DNA of 64,000 nt from NCBI RefSeq assembly GCF_964199755.1, contig NC_133900.1, positions 76,492,727-76,556,726 on the forward strand, read 5' to 3'. The stretch comes from Larus michahellis (lineage: Eukaryota; Chordata; Aves; Charadriiformes; Laridae). The notes under the pieces are model-generated. The model searched no databases, was not told the origin of the DNA, and saw only the letters and a list, made by a program, of their open reading frames with translations. Positions 12,061 through 23,200 of this stretch are shown in pieces; positions within the stretch are counted from its first letter, which is position 1; every line of letters begins with the position of its first letter. A program made the position numbers and the translations under genes.

Positions 12061-15000
12061 GTGAGCCATTCCTTGGGGCGGTGGGAGAGATTGCCTGTAG
12101 GCTTTAGTACTTCGTATGTTAATCATCTGTATCCTTCAGAGCAATTGTTTTCAAAACTCATTTGAATTGGTTTTAAAGATTGTTTTAAAATTGTTTTTAA
12201 ACTCATATGAGATGCCATGTACCGCTTGGTTTGTTTCCTTATCGGGTAACCAGTAAATGGGATTTTTGCCTTGTTTTGATTGAGCTAAGCCGTAACCTAC
12301 CAGTTTCCCCACAGACTTGGTGGTCTGTCATTCCCCTGGAGCCCTTGTAAAAAGATGGTGTTAACGGCTCAATTATTTCCTATTTCAGTTTCTTTGCATC
12401 TCTTGGTGATCTGCAATTTAATGCTTTTCATTCGTTCTAAAACTCCTCCTATCAAGGCTTTAACATAAGAGAAATCTGATGCGATCACTGTTAAAAAAAA
12501 AAATTGTGATCTGAGAATCTCCCTGTGATCGTTAATACAGGTACCAAAACCTCATTTTCCTGCTATGGCCTTGTTTTCCCTACACGTTGAATTTACATCT
12601 TGATTTTCTGTTGCATCTCCAGACATTTTTAGGGGTTTCCAGATCCTGGTGTGTTTGCTTTGTGTTTGTGCTATGACTTCCGTGCTATACAGCACATCAC
12701 TGCAAACAAGACGCGCCTTTGCACCACTGGATTTTCCTCACTGTTTAGACTGATAAAGTGTTTTTACATAGTAAAGTGTAATAAAAGTACACCATAGATT
12801 ATGCATCTGCCTTACCCTATCAGAGAAAACCATTCTTTGAAGATCTTGTAGGCCACAGTCAAAAGACAATATACAATTCTCCAGCTGCTGTTGAGCAGTA
12901 CCCCCAAAATACCTGAAGCTACCAAGATGATGAGGGAAGTGGAACACCTCTCTTATGAAGAAAGGCTGAGGGATTTGGGTCTCTTCAGTCTGGAAAAAAG
13001 GCGGCTGAGGGGGGACCTTATCAACACTTATAAATACTTAAAGGGTGGGCGTCAGGAGGATGGGGCCAGGCTCTTTTCAGTGGTGCCCAGGGACAGGACA
13101 AGAGGTAACGGGCATAAACTTGAGCATAGGAAGTTCCACCTAAACATGAGGAGGAACTTCTTTACCCTGAGGGTGTCAGAGCCCTGGCACAGGCTGCCCA
13201 GAGAGGTGGTGGAGTCTCCGTCTCTGAAGACATTCCAAACCCACCTGGACGCGTTCCTGTGCAACCTGCTCTGGGTGACCCTGCTCTGGCAGGGGGCTGG
13301 ACTAGATGATCTCCAGAGGTCCCTTCCAACCCTATGACTGATTCTATGATTCTATGAATATGTATTTTCTTTTACATGTCTGCACCGTTTGCACTAATAA
13401 TCGCAGGAAACATCCTATGGCATACACTCATTCAACAGCCAGCTTCACGTGATATTTCTCAGCCAAAATTTTTTGTCACCTCAATAGAAGTCATTTGAAG
13501 CTCAGCTGAAATTCTTTGAGGGTTTATCAGCAGGCATCACACTGGTTGGCCAAAGCTTAAGATCACCCTGGTTTAGTAGCAGCTGAAGTAATTTAAATGC
13601 ATGTGATACATCTGGAGAGGAGGTAGATGCTTACAGTTGCCCGTAAGAATATTCCCATCAAGGCACACAAGGTACCTCCTTTGATGAGATTTAGTAAGAT
13701 TTACAAGAATCTGACTGTTGTGTTTATTTATGGTGTGTATTTTGGGAGGAGGGCTGCTTAGCGGCACCAAAATTTTCAAAATGAGATGTTCAATTGGTAA
13801 TTTCCTTTTCTGTTTAATACGACCTTTTATTAAAATATTTTTGTTTGCTAGCTTTAAACGAAGCATGGCAATGGTAACAGAATACAGCATCATTTTGTCT
13901 AATTGCCTTATTATTGTTCATTCATCAAAATAAATGACAATGGCATGGCTATTGCTAACAGCTTCATGAAGGCATCCACCTCCTGATGACTCATTTAAAA
14001 GCGAATCTCCTGCAAGTGTAGATTTTTAGAGGCACTGAGAGTATTGCCATTATTTAGCTTCATTCCAGAGAGGACCCTATACTTCCAGAAACTCACTGTG
14101 ATTAAAAAGCACTCCACCAAAAGCCATGTATTAAGTAGCCGAGTCATCTAAATTATTGTACGTTTGACTAAATGCGTTCTTTCTGCAAACACAGTAGCCA
14201 ATAACACTTTATACTAATTTTAAAACCTACACTTTCTAGTGTGCAGCGCTTCAGCTTCGTGTTTTATTGCATACATTCCTTGAACTGTATTAACAATATT
14301 AATCTTTTCCACTTCTCTCAAGCGTTACTTCAAAGAATAGTGCTTGCTTTTTCCTTAGAAAAACGCTCTTTTTTTCCCCACTGAAGCGTCGTGCTGGTCT
14401 CCAGCAGTTCCTGTGCTGTCTCTCTAGATAATGGTGCACATTAACATCGACGGGAGCAGCAGCGCTGTAAGAAGCAGTGATGTTTCTAAAGATAACTCCA
14501 GGCCTTTAAATTGAATTACCAACACTGAGATGGTTCTCTTTGCCAAACTGCTGCCCCGTTGCTTGGCTGTCAACTTTCAGAAATTACTCTTCACTACTGA
14601 CCCATAACTGCAGTGAATGTTTCCTAATTTAATCTTGAAAAGTGCCTGTTACGCATACGGTCTTGAGGAACACTCTGAAAGATTTCAATTTAGTACAGCA
14701 GAGTCCTTGAGAAGACATACTTTTAGGTGGGAGACATTCTGGAACGGTTCATTACATTTACATGCATTATAACGCGTTGGCACGAAGACAGAAGGAGGAC
14801 GTGCCGGCGACATGGCAGGAACTTTTGTGGTTCACGGTTATTTCCGAGTCTGTATCTGAAGTTAAAATTGTCCCCTCTGACTTGTGTCAGTGACAGCTGT
14901 GGTTTAGGACTCGGGGAGAAATGGGGCGCACTGGAGAGGTTTAGCAAACGCTGGGGAAGTGTTTGGAAGAGAGATCTTTTGCAGGTCACTAAAAAGACTG

Positions 15001-18000
15001 AACACGCTGGCTTCAGGAAAACCCCTGAGCAGAAGGCAGTTGGGAGGGTATTGAGGAAAAGGGCCATCATGCTTATCCGGTTTGGGGTGCCCGTTTATGC
15101 TCGTCGTTGGCAGGGGGACACCAGGCTATATAAAGGCTCAGTGTGAAGCAGCATGGTAGGTTTTTTGCTCGACAATACGCAATAGTGGCTGCAGAGGGCC
15201 CCTCCTTCCTCCTCCCACCCCCACTTACCCTTCTTCCCCCCACACACATAACCTGCTATTACGCAGGGCAGCGTAATGAGTATTTTTGTTGGTGATGTTG
15301 GTACTGTTACACTCCTAATGGTGTGAACACGTAATTTCAAACAGTCCAAACAAACCCAGCAGCAGTTAGGCTAGTAGGAGCAACCCCTCTCATTTTGTTT
15401 TCCAGGAAACATTAGAATTAGGAAAGCCTTCCCATTTATTTTCACTGCTTCGGGAGGGATAGCGAGTATTTGCAGCATACAGCTTCTGATGTATTATTCT
15501 CTTCTTTAGGTTGTGGAACTGGAAAGTATCTCAGCGTCAACACTCAGGTGTATAATCTCGGCTGTGATTACTGTGGACCGTTGGTAGAGATTGCAAGGAA
15601 GAGAGACGATGAAGTTCTGGTATGTGACAACCTTAACCTTCCCTTCAGGGACCAGTGCTTCAATGCAGTCATTTCCATCGGAGGTAAGGCAACAAACATG
15701 CATTCTGGCCCACAGCAAGTACGAAGTTTTTTGGATCCTTTTCTTCCCACGTGTCTTCATTTCAGTTAAATTTGGTTTGAAACAATTCTCTGAGAATCGC
15801 AGCAGATATTACTGTAATTAATGTAGTAAACACAAAAAAAAAAAAGTGACTTCCATTGCACAGAGGCACTGTTGACCAGGGAAATATTTGGATCGTTCGT
15901 TTGCTTATACGTGGTGTTGTTTACCCTGTGCAGAAAAGATTGCCTTCCAGCATGCATTATAAACAAGTAAAAACTAATATAAACATGGCTGCTGGCAGTT
16001 TAAACAAATTAGGTGGTCAAGATAAACTCTGGGTTCCTCCTTAGGATCTGTTTTGACCAGCAAAATGCACTGAAATGAAAACTTGCTTTCTCTACAGCAG
16101 GACTTAAATCATGTTAACTATTACGTGTTACGAGTACAAATTTCTCTTAGAATGGTCATGAAATAAGAACTTGGAGCTGTACAAGTGCCTGTTGTCTAAA
16201 ATGAGTGAAGCATCTCTGCATCTTAGCTCCTCTGACCTCTCCTTTTGGAAATATTACTCATAATTTGAGAAGTATAAACTGGAAGAGGGTAGATGAGGAA
16301 CAGTTGGAGTACCCAGTTACACTCTACATTTTTAGCTCTACTCTTGCTTGAACTTATTTCAGGCTGTTTCTCTCTATCAGCAAAAATACAAACCATGATA
16401 ATTATTATTGGTAGCAAGCAACAAACTAATTGAAATATGATAGAAATGTATTTTTAAATGATAACTATTATTGGTAGCAATCAACAAACTACTCAAACTA
16501 TGATAGAAATGGATTTTAAAATGTGTTTTTCACATACGCAGGGTAAAAGAAAAGGTGACTAATACGCAGGCAGTATCTATATTATTTTGCTTTCATGTTG
16601 GCTATTGGACCAGTGAGCCCTATCCACATTTCAGGTCTTGTAGCATAATTTCAGTGCTATCAGATCAGCTGCCTTTGAAGGATAGCACACCTACTGTATA
16701 TTGGTATAAACACCTGTTTATACCAGTTACAGGCCTGACAAGATTAAAAGTTGGTATTTCCATACATTTAACAATAATGGATTTTAATCTCTCTTGAATA
16801 GAGACGTGGTATGCCTGTGCTCTAAAGAAAGTGTTTTACGTCCCGTTCCAAAGGATAGCAAGTATTTATGTACATAGTCAAATACGCTTCTTAGTTTGCT
16901 AATATGATCCAGTTTATAGGATTTATATTTCTTGCAGAACCACCAGAGCGATCATATAATTTTAATGATGAAGAATATTTAATCCATTAAATGAATTGCT
17001 TAGATAGAGCTTGCACAGATTCTGTTGGTTGATTGTCACTTCTTTCTGGTGAACTAAGCTGGAAGAGGGGAGATTTACATTAGACATTAGGAAGAAATTC
17101 TTCACTGTGAGGGTGGTGAGGCACTGGAACAGGTTGCCCAGAGAAGCTGTGGCTGCCCCATCCCTGGAGGTGTTCAAGGCCAGGCTGGATGGGGCTTTGA
17201 GCAGCCTGGTCTGGTGGGAGGTGTCCCTGCCCATGGCAGGGGGTTGGAACTGGGTGATCATTAAGGTCCCTTCCAACCCAAACCGTTCTGTGATGCTGTG
17301 AATCTCACACGCTTCTACTGTGTGTGTCAGTTTTGATTTTACTTTGCAGGAGGTTCTGTGATGATGTATGGCCTAACTCCAGGATAAGATAAAATATCAG
17401 TTCCTTTCTCCCCATCTTGTTAAAGAAATTGAAATAGTAATTTTATAATTTTTTTTTTTGCAAAGTTCATGAAAATATTGATAAGCGTTAGGAGTATTTG
17501 GAAATAAACACTGGCCATATAGACCAGGGGACTCTTCTCAGGGTTTGCTATCTTGTGTTCTCAGCTGCTTGTGAGGGCCTAGTTAATACCAATTGCCAAG
17601 AATGCTTTTCTTGGCTTGTGGTAAAAAAGCTACATTTTTTTCCCCTTGGTAATTGAATCATTGTTTTGAATGGAGTCGGTGCTAGTTGGACACGCTTGTC
17701 ATAACTGCAGTGTTGAAATAACACTATTTCTACAAGTAGAATTGGCTACTGTCAAGTGGCACATATAAAGATAATCTTATTTGTCTGAAGGAATGGAGAT
17801 GTCTTCAGCTAAGAACATATGCTATTACTGTATGTTGTTATATGGGGAGATTGAATGTTTTGCATGTAGAAGTGTGGCTCCAAGTCCACTTGAAAAAAAT
17901 TATGGAATCAGTCCTCTTTACATCATTGATTTGAATCAGATCCAGTACTGATAATACACGTAGAACAACACGACCAACACAACCAACCTCAGTACAAGTT

Positions 18001-19928
18001 AGTGGTTTTGAGAGTTTAGGGAGCAAAAGCTGCCTTAACTATTCATTGTCTGTTAAAATTGGTTTCTTTGGGTAAGTAGGAAGATATAAACAGTGTGGAA
18101 ATTTTGAAAAATAGCTTCATTTCACATTGCAGTGAAATTTCAAAATGGGGATATTATCCTGGAAAGAAAATTCAAATTTAGTGATCAATAGCCTTATTTT
18201 TCCTTTGTCTTTTTATTTTTTTAATACCATTATATAATGTAACAAAAAATCATCATTCGCAGACATGTGGGTGTAGACCGAGATACTTTTTTTTCTTTTT
18301 TTTTTCCTCCAAAACAAACATCTATAAAGGCAACACCTTTCTACAAAATTAATGCAATGGAAAATATTTCTGTCTAAACTTTCTCACTAGCTCTTTTGAA
18401 AGTGCACTGCTATAAAAATGCAGAGAATCTTTTTCGTGATATTACTTTTTGCTGTATTTGTTACACGGTGAAAAGATTTTCTGTTTCCAGTAAGGTAAGT
18501 CTGAAATGTGGCCCAAATCGAAAATCAAACTTAATCTTACCTAATTCACCTAAAGGCCAGGCATCTCAGTGAAAGCCAGTCATGCTGTGATCTTTTATGG
18601 GTGATGTAGAGAAACAGAAACCTCCAGCTTATATGCCTGAGTTATTTTGAAATTAAATTCATTTCCTTCTTTGGGATGTGCCTGGTTTTGTCCGTTGAAC
18701 AGAAATGTAAAAGAGAGCATTCTGGGATAAATTTGCACTGTCGTACCAGTACATTCAGCACTGGTGCTGACTTGCAGTGAGTGATATTTGTGATATGGCG
18801 ACTAAAATGATCGGACACGTAGAACAGGTTGAAGACGGAAATGCTATGTCCTTAATGATATTCAATACATAATGCCTTTCCTTTTTCACAGTGATCCATC
18901 ATTTCTCAACTAAACATAGAAGAATCAAAGCAATAAAGGAAATGGCAAGGGTATTGATACCCGGAGGGCAGATGATGATTTATGTTTGGGCTATGGAACA
19001 AAAGAACCGTCGCTTTGAGAAACAAGACGTGTTTGTTCCTTGGAACAAGGCCTTGTGCTCACGGCATTTCTCAGAATCGAATCAGTCTGGAGATAAGGCT
19101 GAGTTTGTGCACGCTGTAAAAACCCGAGACGTAGACCCGGCCCAGCTAGTCATCTCTGATTGCAGCTACCAAACCAGTCTGCAGCCAGAAACCGATCCAA
19201 AACATGCCCGCAACACGGACCACTGCTTATCCAGAGCCTGCTGCATGAAAATTTCTGAAGAAGAAAACCGATTTTACACTGCTCTGGGAAGATCTTTCCG
19301 CTCATGGTTTTTCTCCAGGTCACTTGATGAATCAGCCCTGAGAAAACAAACTGACAAAACGAAGCCCCCGAAGAATGCCGGAGAATGGGCCAACAGCACC
19401 CTGCCCATTCAGCACTCGCGCCACTGCAGTTTGGATCTGGGTCACCACGGGGCACTGCTAAAAGAACAAAGTTTAGATGACGATGACGTGTTCGTGGAAA
19501 GCCTGCCTCTCAAAAAACCACCGTGGTCACCAGCCGTAGATGCACTGAAGGATTTGAGTTTAAGTGGAGGACACCAAAGCGTAGCTGGGGGCAAGAGTGA
19601 AGAAGCTTCATTTACGAACGGCCCGGTGGAAGACAGGGACTACAGCTGCGGTTGCAATAAAGATGGTGCTGGTAAGTCTAATGCCAGCAAGTTTCTCAAA
19701 AGAACTTCAACAGCTGACTCCACTGACTCCGCTCTGGATTCAGCAGTATCTGTTGGGGACCAAACTGATGCCACGTTGGATGCAAAAGCCTTCATGCGTT
19801 ATTACCATGTATTTCGGGAAGGGGAGCTGTGCTCCCTGGTAGAAGAGAACGTGCCTGAGCTTCGGATACTTTCTTCCTGCTACGACCATGGGAACTGGTG
19901 CATTATTGCAGAGAAAAGAGGAACGTAG
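11907..19928 (+). CDS. TRMT9B: TRMT9B (KIAA1456), tRNA methyltransferase 9B-like protein, complete coding region
   Basis: Joining 11907-12060, 15510-15683 and 18892-19928 gives 1,365 nt, which is 454 codons plus TAG, the same length as the human protein. The N-terminal half is a class I SAM-dependent methyltransferase fold. Motif I is [10 protein letters not shown] (residues 50-59), followed by an acidic strand end (GCDYC, 69-73) and the CDNLNLPF segment (90-97). Next come ISIGVIHHFS (106-115) and [15 protein letters not shown], all typical of the TRM9/ALKBH8 methyltransferase family that modifies wobble uridines of tRNA. The C-terminal half is a long hydrophilic Ser-rich insertion ending in a short conserved tail ([14 protein letters not shown]). 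Mammalian TRMT9B is described as a growth or stress-related tumour suppressor with uncertain tRNA-modifying activity, so catalysis is inferred. The start is the first ATG after the splice acceptor. All splice junctions are GT-AG and keep frame. Confidence 0.97.
12061..15509 (+). other. TRMT9B: TRMT9B intron between coding exons 1 and 2
   Basis: This intron has canonical gt...ag ends and contains a CR1 copy at about 12915-13358. Open frames near 13.7 kb and 14.7-15.1 kb show no recognisable protein and are treated as chance. Confidence 0.85.
12915..13358 (+). mobile_element. CR1 LINE 3' fragment, the longest plus-strand copy
   Basis: The frame reads [20 protein letters not shown], then [12 protein letters not shown], then [20 protein letters not shown], the C-terminal part of CR1 ORF2 in a single open frame. 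The 3' UTR and octamer repeats (tgattctatgattctatga) follow. The tail 'ctggactagatgatctcc' differs from the 4.4-kb type, so it is probably another subfamily. Confidence 0.95.
15510..15683 (+). CDS. TRMT9B: TRMT9B coding exon 2 (residues 52-109)
   Basis: The acceptor is ttctttag|GTTGTGGAACT and the donor is CGGAG|gtaagg. The exon encodes [20 protein letters not shown], then the segment with [20 protein letters not shown] and the start of ISIG. It supplies most of the SAM-binding pocket. Confidence 0.96.
16395..16522 (+). repeat. 63-bp tandem duplication (two copies)
   Basis: The units at 16395-16457 and 16458-16520 share atgataaYtattattggta, then gcaaNcaacaaact, then atgatagaaatg. They differ at only a handful of bases, so the duplication is probably recent. 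Confidence 0.9.
17051..17302 (+). mobile_element. CR1 LINE 3' fragment
   Basis: A typical 5'-truncated CR1 begins inside the RRKFF coding part (aggaagaaattcttcactgt) and carries the [20 protein letters not shown] peptide. It runs through the 3' UTR to 'gttctgtgatgctgtga'. Confidence 0.94.
18892..19928 (+). CDS. TRMT9B: TRMT9B terminal coding exon (residues 110-454)
   Basis: The acceptor is tttttcacag|TGATCCATCAT. A long open frame of 345 codons starts [20 protein letters not shown] and ends IIAEKRGT plus TAG. It encodes the end of the methyltransferase fold ([13 protein letters not shown]) and the whole Ser-rich C-terminal region. That region includes [19 protein letters not shown] and a [12 protein letters not shown] acidic-Ser stretch. 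Carrying all of this in one exon matches the vertebrate gene. Confidence 0.97.
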
Positions 19929-20240
19929 CTGGGAAGAGAACAAAGCAGAGTTCAGTGACTGAGGATTTTGAGCTGCTCCTGGTGTTCCTGTGGTTGTGCG
20001 GTGTGACCTGGAGTTTGAATCTCATGTAGTCGTGTGCCATTCGTTTCTGAGTCGTTATCTCCCTGCCTATTTAACTATCTAATGCAAGGTCTGTATATAG
20101 GAATCTAAGTGGTAAACAATATTTATGTTTTGTTAAACTTTTATGAAGTTAAAACTGGAGAGTTTTATACTGCTTTTAGCAAATAATTGTGTTTTTAAAT
20201 ATACTTTTCTATTGAGAAATAAAACCTTTTTATAAGACAA
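19929..20240 (+). other. TRMT9B: TRMT9B 3' UTR with polyadenylation signal
   Basis: AATAAA lies at 20218-20223, about 290 nt after the stop codon, in AT-rich sequence. Cleavage is expected near 20235-20250. A longer 3' UTR through downstream sites cannot be excluded. Confidence 0.7.
20218..20223 (+). terminator. TRMT9B: TRMT9B polyadenylation signal AATAAA
   Basis: A canonical hexamer and the first good one after the TRMT9B stop codon. Confidence 0.7.
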
Positions 20241-23200
20241 GGATCAGGGCATCTTTTGTGAGAATATATCCTCTCGGTTGGAAGTTCAGGCTGTGTTCTT
20301 CAAACGCTGAAAACGTGCGACGTCGCTCCCCGTTCTTGAAGCCCTACAAATAGAGACGCAGGGATGTCGGAAAACCGTACTTGCCTGTACGCTGCTGGAG
20401 CGCACGCTGCAGAACGGGGAGCAAGCGTGGTCCCCGCGCTGCGTCGTTTGGGGTAGGGTTGTTCATGGGCAACATCTGTGGACAAAACCAAGCTCTGCAT
20501 ATTCTGTCATTTGAGGTTTGCATTTGGCAGCAAATGACAGAACGGATTTTGAGCAATATTTTGGACTTCTGTTTTAGAAAGAATCTAGCGTGTGTCTCAG
20601 GTGCAGGTTAAGTTTTCTACGTTAGCTCCCACAAATACTTTATCTTAATTTCCGCTGCTGTAGTTTTTCATTGGTTACGTGTACAGGGAAGTCGGAGGGA
20701 TTTGTGAGAGTATCAGTATTATGTAAAGGTTACAAAATATCAAATATTTGAGATACATATATCTTTTTTGATAAGCCCAGGAAGCTAAGATAAAATTAAT
20801 AAAGTTCCAGTGCATATCTGGTCAGCTGGCATATTTGCTCTCCTCGTTCACTGACATGAGAATATATATTAAACGGTGTCTTAAATAACATAGATAGGAA
20901 GAGAATACAAGTCCAGTTTGTGCATAAAATACAAAATTCCTGTCTTCTGCAGTTTAAATGAATCTTTTGAGACCTAAATGATAATAGATTGCTTAAAAAA
21001 CTTTCCCATAAGACATAAGTTTTGCTGAACGTGGTGCCCCATCATCATCCAGTTGTACTAGATCGTAGCAGTTACCCTCATATTGTTCTTTACACCCAAA
21101 TACTCTCACCCCTTTTGGTGGGAATCTTACAATGTGAAGCTGTATCTGCTGTGGATGAAATCCAGCTGGCCTTTGAAGATCAGTAGTGATACTGTAATTG
21201 TTACCAGCTGAAACAGGGCTGGGCTGGGCTAATTGCCTCGTTAGCACAAAGTTACTCCATTTTTAGGCTTTATTTACAGTCAGTGGTCTTCGTGCAGGGC
21301 ACAGCTTCATCTGGTGTTGATTTTGTGACCTTTGATGGAGCTGCACAGATTCACCCCAGAGATCAACCCTTTCGATACAGCGGTTTGAGAGACCCACGTA
21401 ATTAAGGTGTCTGCCCTATCAGTGAGCAAATAACTTTGATTACAAAGCAACAGGAGTGAAATACCAAACTTCTACAGTCTGTAAGTAGATGGATTTGGGG
21501 TTGTTCAGTAGAAAGCCCTGATGGTGCTGAGTAATTTTTGGTGTAGCTGCCCAGGAGAATTCCCACGTGGCAATGTATTATAGATTTATCTATTGGACCG
21601 ATGCCTGTAGAACAATCATCTTTGTCTTCCTCATAGTCTGGGGTCCCTGGGGTGCAGTCAAGCAGGTTGATGAGATCTGGGGTAAACTGAGAAAGAAAAG
21701 GCTTCCGTTCTCTTCACAACAGAGGCTTACCGTCCCTGTAAGAGGCTGGATCTGTGTTTCAGGCTCTAGTAAAAACTTTCTGCTCTAGCAGCTGTATGAA
21801 AAGACCCGTCAGCTCAAAGCCACTGAGGTACTTTAAACTGTTTGTGTGTTTCTAGATGATCCTTGCGTTGTTTGATTAGAGATTCTTGCCTGGAGATGCT
21901 TTTCAAAATTATTTATTTCTGTATTGGATCATCTCTTGTTTTGAGCTGATGCCGTTAAGTTGCGCCACATACAAATTTGAATTGTATTGTTATAAATTCC
22001 TGGGGGAGGGAAAAGGAAGGTTTGGTAAACTGCTTTCTTTTCAAATATTCAGCCTTCTGACTGACCGGGCGTCAGTCAGCTGGGGTCATGAACGTGAGGT
22101 CGTGCAGACCTCAATTCTTTATTCCCGTATCCAGTCTCCCATCTGTCTGTGGAGGCTGCCCAGGTCTGTAACAGCTTTATCATTTCATAAGAAGCCAGAT
22201 GACCTCACTCGGAGCATGGCAAACGTCTCTCTTGATTGGTTTCTCTTTTGATGAGGCTCATCTTAGGCAGAATGTAGTTTCCAGAAGAATCCATGTGATC
22301 CCAATCTTTAATAGCTTACAGGCATACTTAACGTGCTCAGAGAAGTGGGTATATCATTGAAAAATCTATAGTCTATATAAATAAATAAAACCCAGTTGTC
22401 CTTGCATGCTAAGACTCTCAGCAATATCCAGACCGCAAGATCTGACTGTTATAAAGCAAGAGGTAATTATGTCCTTGCGTTTATTGTCTGACAGATGGGC
22501 AATATTCTCACCCGTTATGCCAGTAACAAACCTGCTTCTGACTGCAGTGGGCTGGGATTGCTCCTGAGCTGCTCATCCAGCTTTAAGTGGCATGTGGAGA
22601 AGTCTTGGTTACACGAGAAAAGATTTCCTGGGTTTTTTTTTTACAGTTTAATTTACTGGTACCATCGTCAGTCTGAACTGGCTGAAGAAAAGCTGCTACC
22701 TTATTACTCTGACATCCAAATGGACAACTGCAATAAAAAAGATACAGTTGAACACAGTTATTTTTGAAGGATTAATACAATTGCAATCTTTGATAAATGA
22801 CATTTTGTCGTCTTTTTTTTTAATGCATGAAAATATTTATATTGGAAATGAAGAAATATAGGTTTGGGGTTTTTTTGTACTAATGGTGCCTAATTTACTT
22901 TCTTCCAGGCTTATGGTGTAGGAATTTTAAAAGCACAGGTGAGGAATGAAACCTATAAATATTCTAGCAGATTTTTTTTCTGGTAGATGTTTATGTACAA
23001 GTTACTTATGTGCACGGTTTAAAATGCCGAGTGAAGAGCTGCGGGTGTTCCCACCAGCAGAACGTTGTTACTGAACCTCCTGGGTAGGTTCTGAATAGAA
23101 ATAATGGCTCTGATCCCGTGTCCTCCCTGCAATGTCGTGTCTCCATCAGATGCATTCATATCCCGGTTGGGCTGCGTTAGTATCGGCATTGTGCTGGATC

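Larger units (their letters stand above)
15684..18891 (+). other. TRMT9B: TRMT9B intron between coding exons 2 and 3
   Basis: This gt...ag intron of about 3.2 kb contains a 63-bp tandem duplication and a CR1 copy. The rest is AT-rich and unremarkable. Confidence 0.88.
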
